Assembly: GCA_964443005.1 (NCBI GenBank)
Contig: CAYUBI010000025.1
Coordinates: 1 to 23,340, forward strand
Reading direction: 5' to 3'
DNA: 23,340 nt
Origin: CAYUBI01 sp964443005
GTDB taxonomy: Bacteria > Margulisbacteria > Riflemargulisbacteria > GWF2-35-9 > CAYUBI01
Shown: positions 21,902 through 23,340 of the stretch, piece by piece
Position numbering within the stretch: position 1 is the first letter of the stretch
How the letters are laid out: each line of letters begins with the position of its first letter
The notes under the pieces: model-generated
What the model was told of the DNA's origin: nothing
The model's database searches: none
Seen by the model: only the letters and a program-made list of their open reading frames with translations
Translations under genes and position numbers: made by a program

Positions 21902-22765
21902 ATGAAAGAAATTATTGTCATTATTTTTTTACTTGTTCTTCCTGCACAAGCTATGCAAATAGGTATTGTTGCCAGAGAAAGCATTGAAGCAACCTTTGTT
22001 GATCATCTTCCAATTATTGCAGCTATACAACAAACAACAACTGAATCCCTTTATCAGAAAGTATTTTTAACCTACCAAGCTCTTCGAGACAATTTATATT
22101 TATCAACCCAAATCGAAAATGAATACCAAAAAATACTGCAACCCAATTTTCCACTACAACCTACTTTTGAATCGATTCGGCCAGACCTCTCTCACGAAAA
22201 ACTTCGCCCACTTCGTCCAGTTGATTTGGCAATTGTTAATGCATATGATTATTTCAAGTATCTCAAAAATATTGTTGAACCTGTTTGTTTTATAACCTGG
22301 AAAACGCCAAAAGGAATTGTTTGGGTTGTTCGTAACGACAGTTCAATTCAATCACTAGCAAATTTGACAAATAAAAATGTATTGTTAGGCGAAAAAGGCA
22401 GTTTAATGGGAGATATTTTAGCACAACAGCTGCTTAAAAATGAAGGAATTTCCTTACATCACTTATCAGATTATCGTTTTTGTTCAATGGAAAAAAACAG
22501 TATTCTTTCAGTTCTCAATAAAACCGTTGATGCTGCAGCGGTTTCCTATCAATCAGCTGAAAAATATAAACAATATGGGCTTCGTCAGCTAAAGTCAGAT
22601 GCAGCAGCTACTTATTTTTTACCAGATGTTATTGTTATTCGCAACAAGCAAGCCATTCAAGCGTCAACATTAGCTAAGCAATTATTATCTGAACCGCTAC
22701 AGTCTACTTATCTATTTAGCCAATTTACCTCGCAATCTATCCATTGGTTAATTACCTACTTATGA
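21902..22765 (+). CDS. PhnD-like periplasmic substrate-binding protein
   Basis: Residues 1-16 are a signal peptide (basic/acidic start, hydrophobic core, A-Q-A cleavage site), so the protein is exported. The mature part resembles the phosphate/phosphonate-binding PhnD family: a Q-I-G-I-V opening strand, D-L-A-I-V-N-A-Y-D-Y-F, S-L-A-N-L-T-N-K-N-V-L-L-G-E-K-G-S-L-M-G-D-I near the hinge, and V-D-A-A-A-V-S-Y later. Ligand cannot be told. No transporter genes adjoin; the next gene is a membrane sensor starting inside the stop codon (ATGA), so this protein probably presents ligand to that sensor. ATG 21902 is chosen over 21896 for its spacing from AAAGGGG and for the signal peptide. Confidence 0.82.
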   Translation: MKEIIVIIFLLVLPAQAMQIGIVARESIEATFVDHLPIIAAIQQTTTESLYQKVFLTYQALRDNLYLSTQIENEYQKILQPNFPLQPTFESIRPDLSHEKLRPLRPVDLAIVNAYDYFKYLKNIVEPVCFITWKTPKGIVWVVRNDSSIQSLANLTNKNVLLGEKGSLMGDILAQQLLKNEGISLHHLSDYRFCSMEKNSILSVLNKTVDAAAVSYQSAEKYKQYGLRQLKSDAAATYFLPDVIVIRNKQAIQASTLAKQLLSEPLQSTYLFSQFTSQSIHWLITYL

Positions 22766-23340
22766 ATAAATCAATGAGTTTAAAATACAAATTCCCGTTA
22801 ATTATTGTTGCGCTACTGCTGCTCATTATTGGCCTAGGAGCCCTAATTATTGACCTTAACACTGTTAGCGACCTAGACGCCACTCAACAGCACGAGGCGC
22901 TGACTATAGCAGCACAAAGCCAAAAAAACATTATTGATGCAGATGCCTTAGGCCTTGATGCCCTTATGCAAGCCTTGCGATTATCTAAAGCCTTACGTTA
23001 TTCACTAATTACAGATCCAGCATTTACCATTTTGGCACATACCGAACTTTATTACTTAGGTCAACAATTAGACCCGTTAGTAATCAAAGCATTTCAGGAA
23101 AAAAAATCACGGCTACAGCGTCAATCGCTTCGTATTTATTTGCAACCCATTCGCTTTTCAGGTACATTACTCGGATATTATGTTGCTGCCTATCAAATGC
23201 CGTCTATAGCTGACATATTTTCCCCACATAACAGTGCATCAAAATTTAGACTTTTAGAATATGTCATAATTACAGCACTTCTGATTACCTTATTATTCGC
23301 ATTTTTTATCAAACGCATTATTGATCCCATTGTTGACATT
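22762..23340 (+). CDS. Membrane sensor protein with HAMP start (partial)
   Basis: The gene runs off the window, so only 193 residues are visible. Residues 11-31 and about 166-183 are membrane helices, enclosing a 135-residue extracytoplasmic domain with a strand-rich end (I-Y-L-Q-P-I-R-F, then G-Y-Y-V-A-A-Y) typical of dCache/sCache-like sensors. The sequence after the second helix (K-R-I-I-D-P-I-V-D-I) is the start of a HAMP linker. The output domain is unseen: histidine kinase, chemoreceptor or diguanylate cyclase all remain possible. The ATG overlaps the stop of the PhnD-like gene (ATGA), which implies coupled synthesis and a shared function. No Shine-Dalgarno site is evident; an ATG four codons later is an alternative start. 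Confidence 0.8.
   Translation, partial: MNKSMSLKYKFPLIIVALLLLIIGLGALIIDLNTVSDLDATQQHEALTIAAQSQKNIIDADALGLDALMQALRLSKALRYSLITDPAFTILAHTELYYLGQQLDPLVIKAFQEKKSRLQRQSLRIYLQPIRFSGTLLGYYVAAYQMPSIADIFSPHNSASKFRLLEYVIITALLITLLFAFFIKRIIDPIVDI

Overview
The window looks like bacterial chromosome from an AT-rich, probably anaerobic and probably flagellated organism. The anaerobic signs are a class III (oxygen-sensitive) ribonucleotide reductase with its radical-SAM activase and no aerobic reductase in view. The motility signs are FliM, CheD and CheR. A cleavable signal peptide and a sensor with an extracytoplasmic domain fit a diderm cell. The phylum cannot be fixed from this sequence; a poorly cultivated lineage such as Margulisbacteria is only a guess. 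No tRNA, rRNA, CRISPR array or insertion sequence was seen.

Layout. (1) 1-1667: two tandem genes of unknown function, then the 3' remnant of a LamG-domain gene on the minus strand. (2) 1668-2360: serine acetyltransferase with an unusual N-terminal membrane segment. (3) 2397-6318: a plus-strand motility operon: a J-domain protein fused to a CheW-like domain, CheD, CheR, an HDOD protein and FliM. (4) 6319-6489: a strong hairpin with a C-rich loop (G-rich on the minus strand) in front of a small 126-aa gene. (5) 6880-8196, minus: a disordered acidic protein and a membrane-anchored TPR-like protein. (6) 8254-13121, minus: housekeeping genes rplY-pyrE-pyrF and hisZ-hisG-aroA, packed with one-base stop/start overlaps. 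(7) 13254-16861: a two-component cluster: a double-receiver regulator and a kinase-like protein with a decayed ATPase domain, divergent from a complete membrane histidine kinase. (8) 16858-20686, minus: nrdR-nrdD-thioredoxin fusion-nrdG, behind a consensus promoter with two NrdR boxes four helical turns apart and a DnaA box upstream. (9) 20976-23340: a stand-alone XylR_N/V4R aromatic-sensor-like protein with a 63-aa partner gene, divergent from a PhnD-like binding protein and a HAMP sensor cut off by the window end.

Three points stand out. First, the reductase appears split. NrdD stops after its zinc region, and the glycyl-radical segment (R-I-V-G-Y) lies in the next gene, fused to a CPNC thioredoxin domain. 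Second, a J domain is joined to a CheW-like fold inside a chemotaxis operon. Third, six genes have a TAnnnT -10 box ending 5 or 6 bases before the ATG and no Shine-Dalgarno sequence, which suggests leaderless mRNAs alongside genes with strong Shine-Dalgarno sites.
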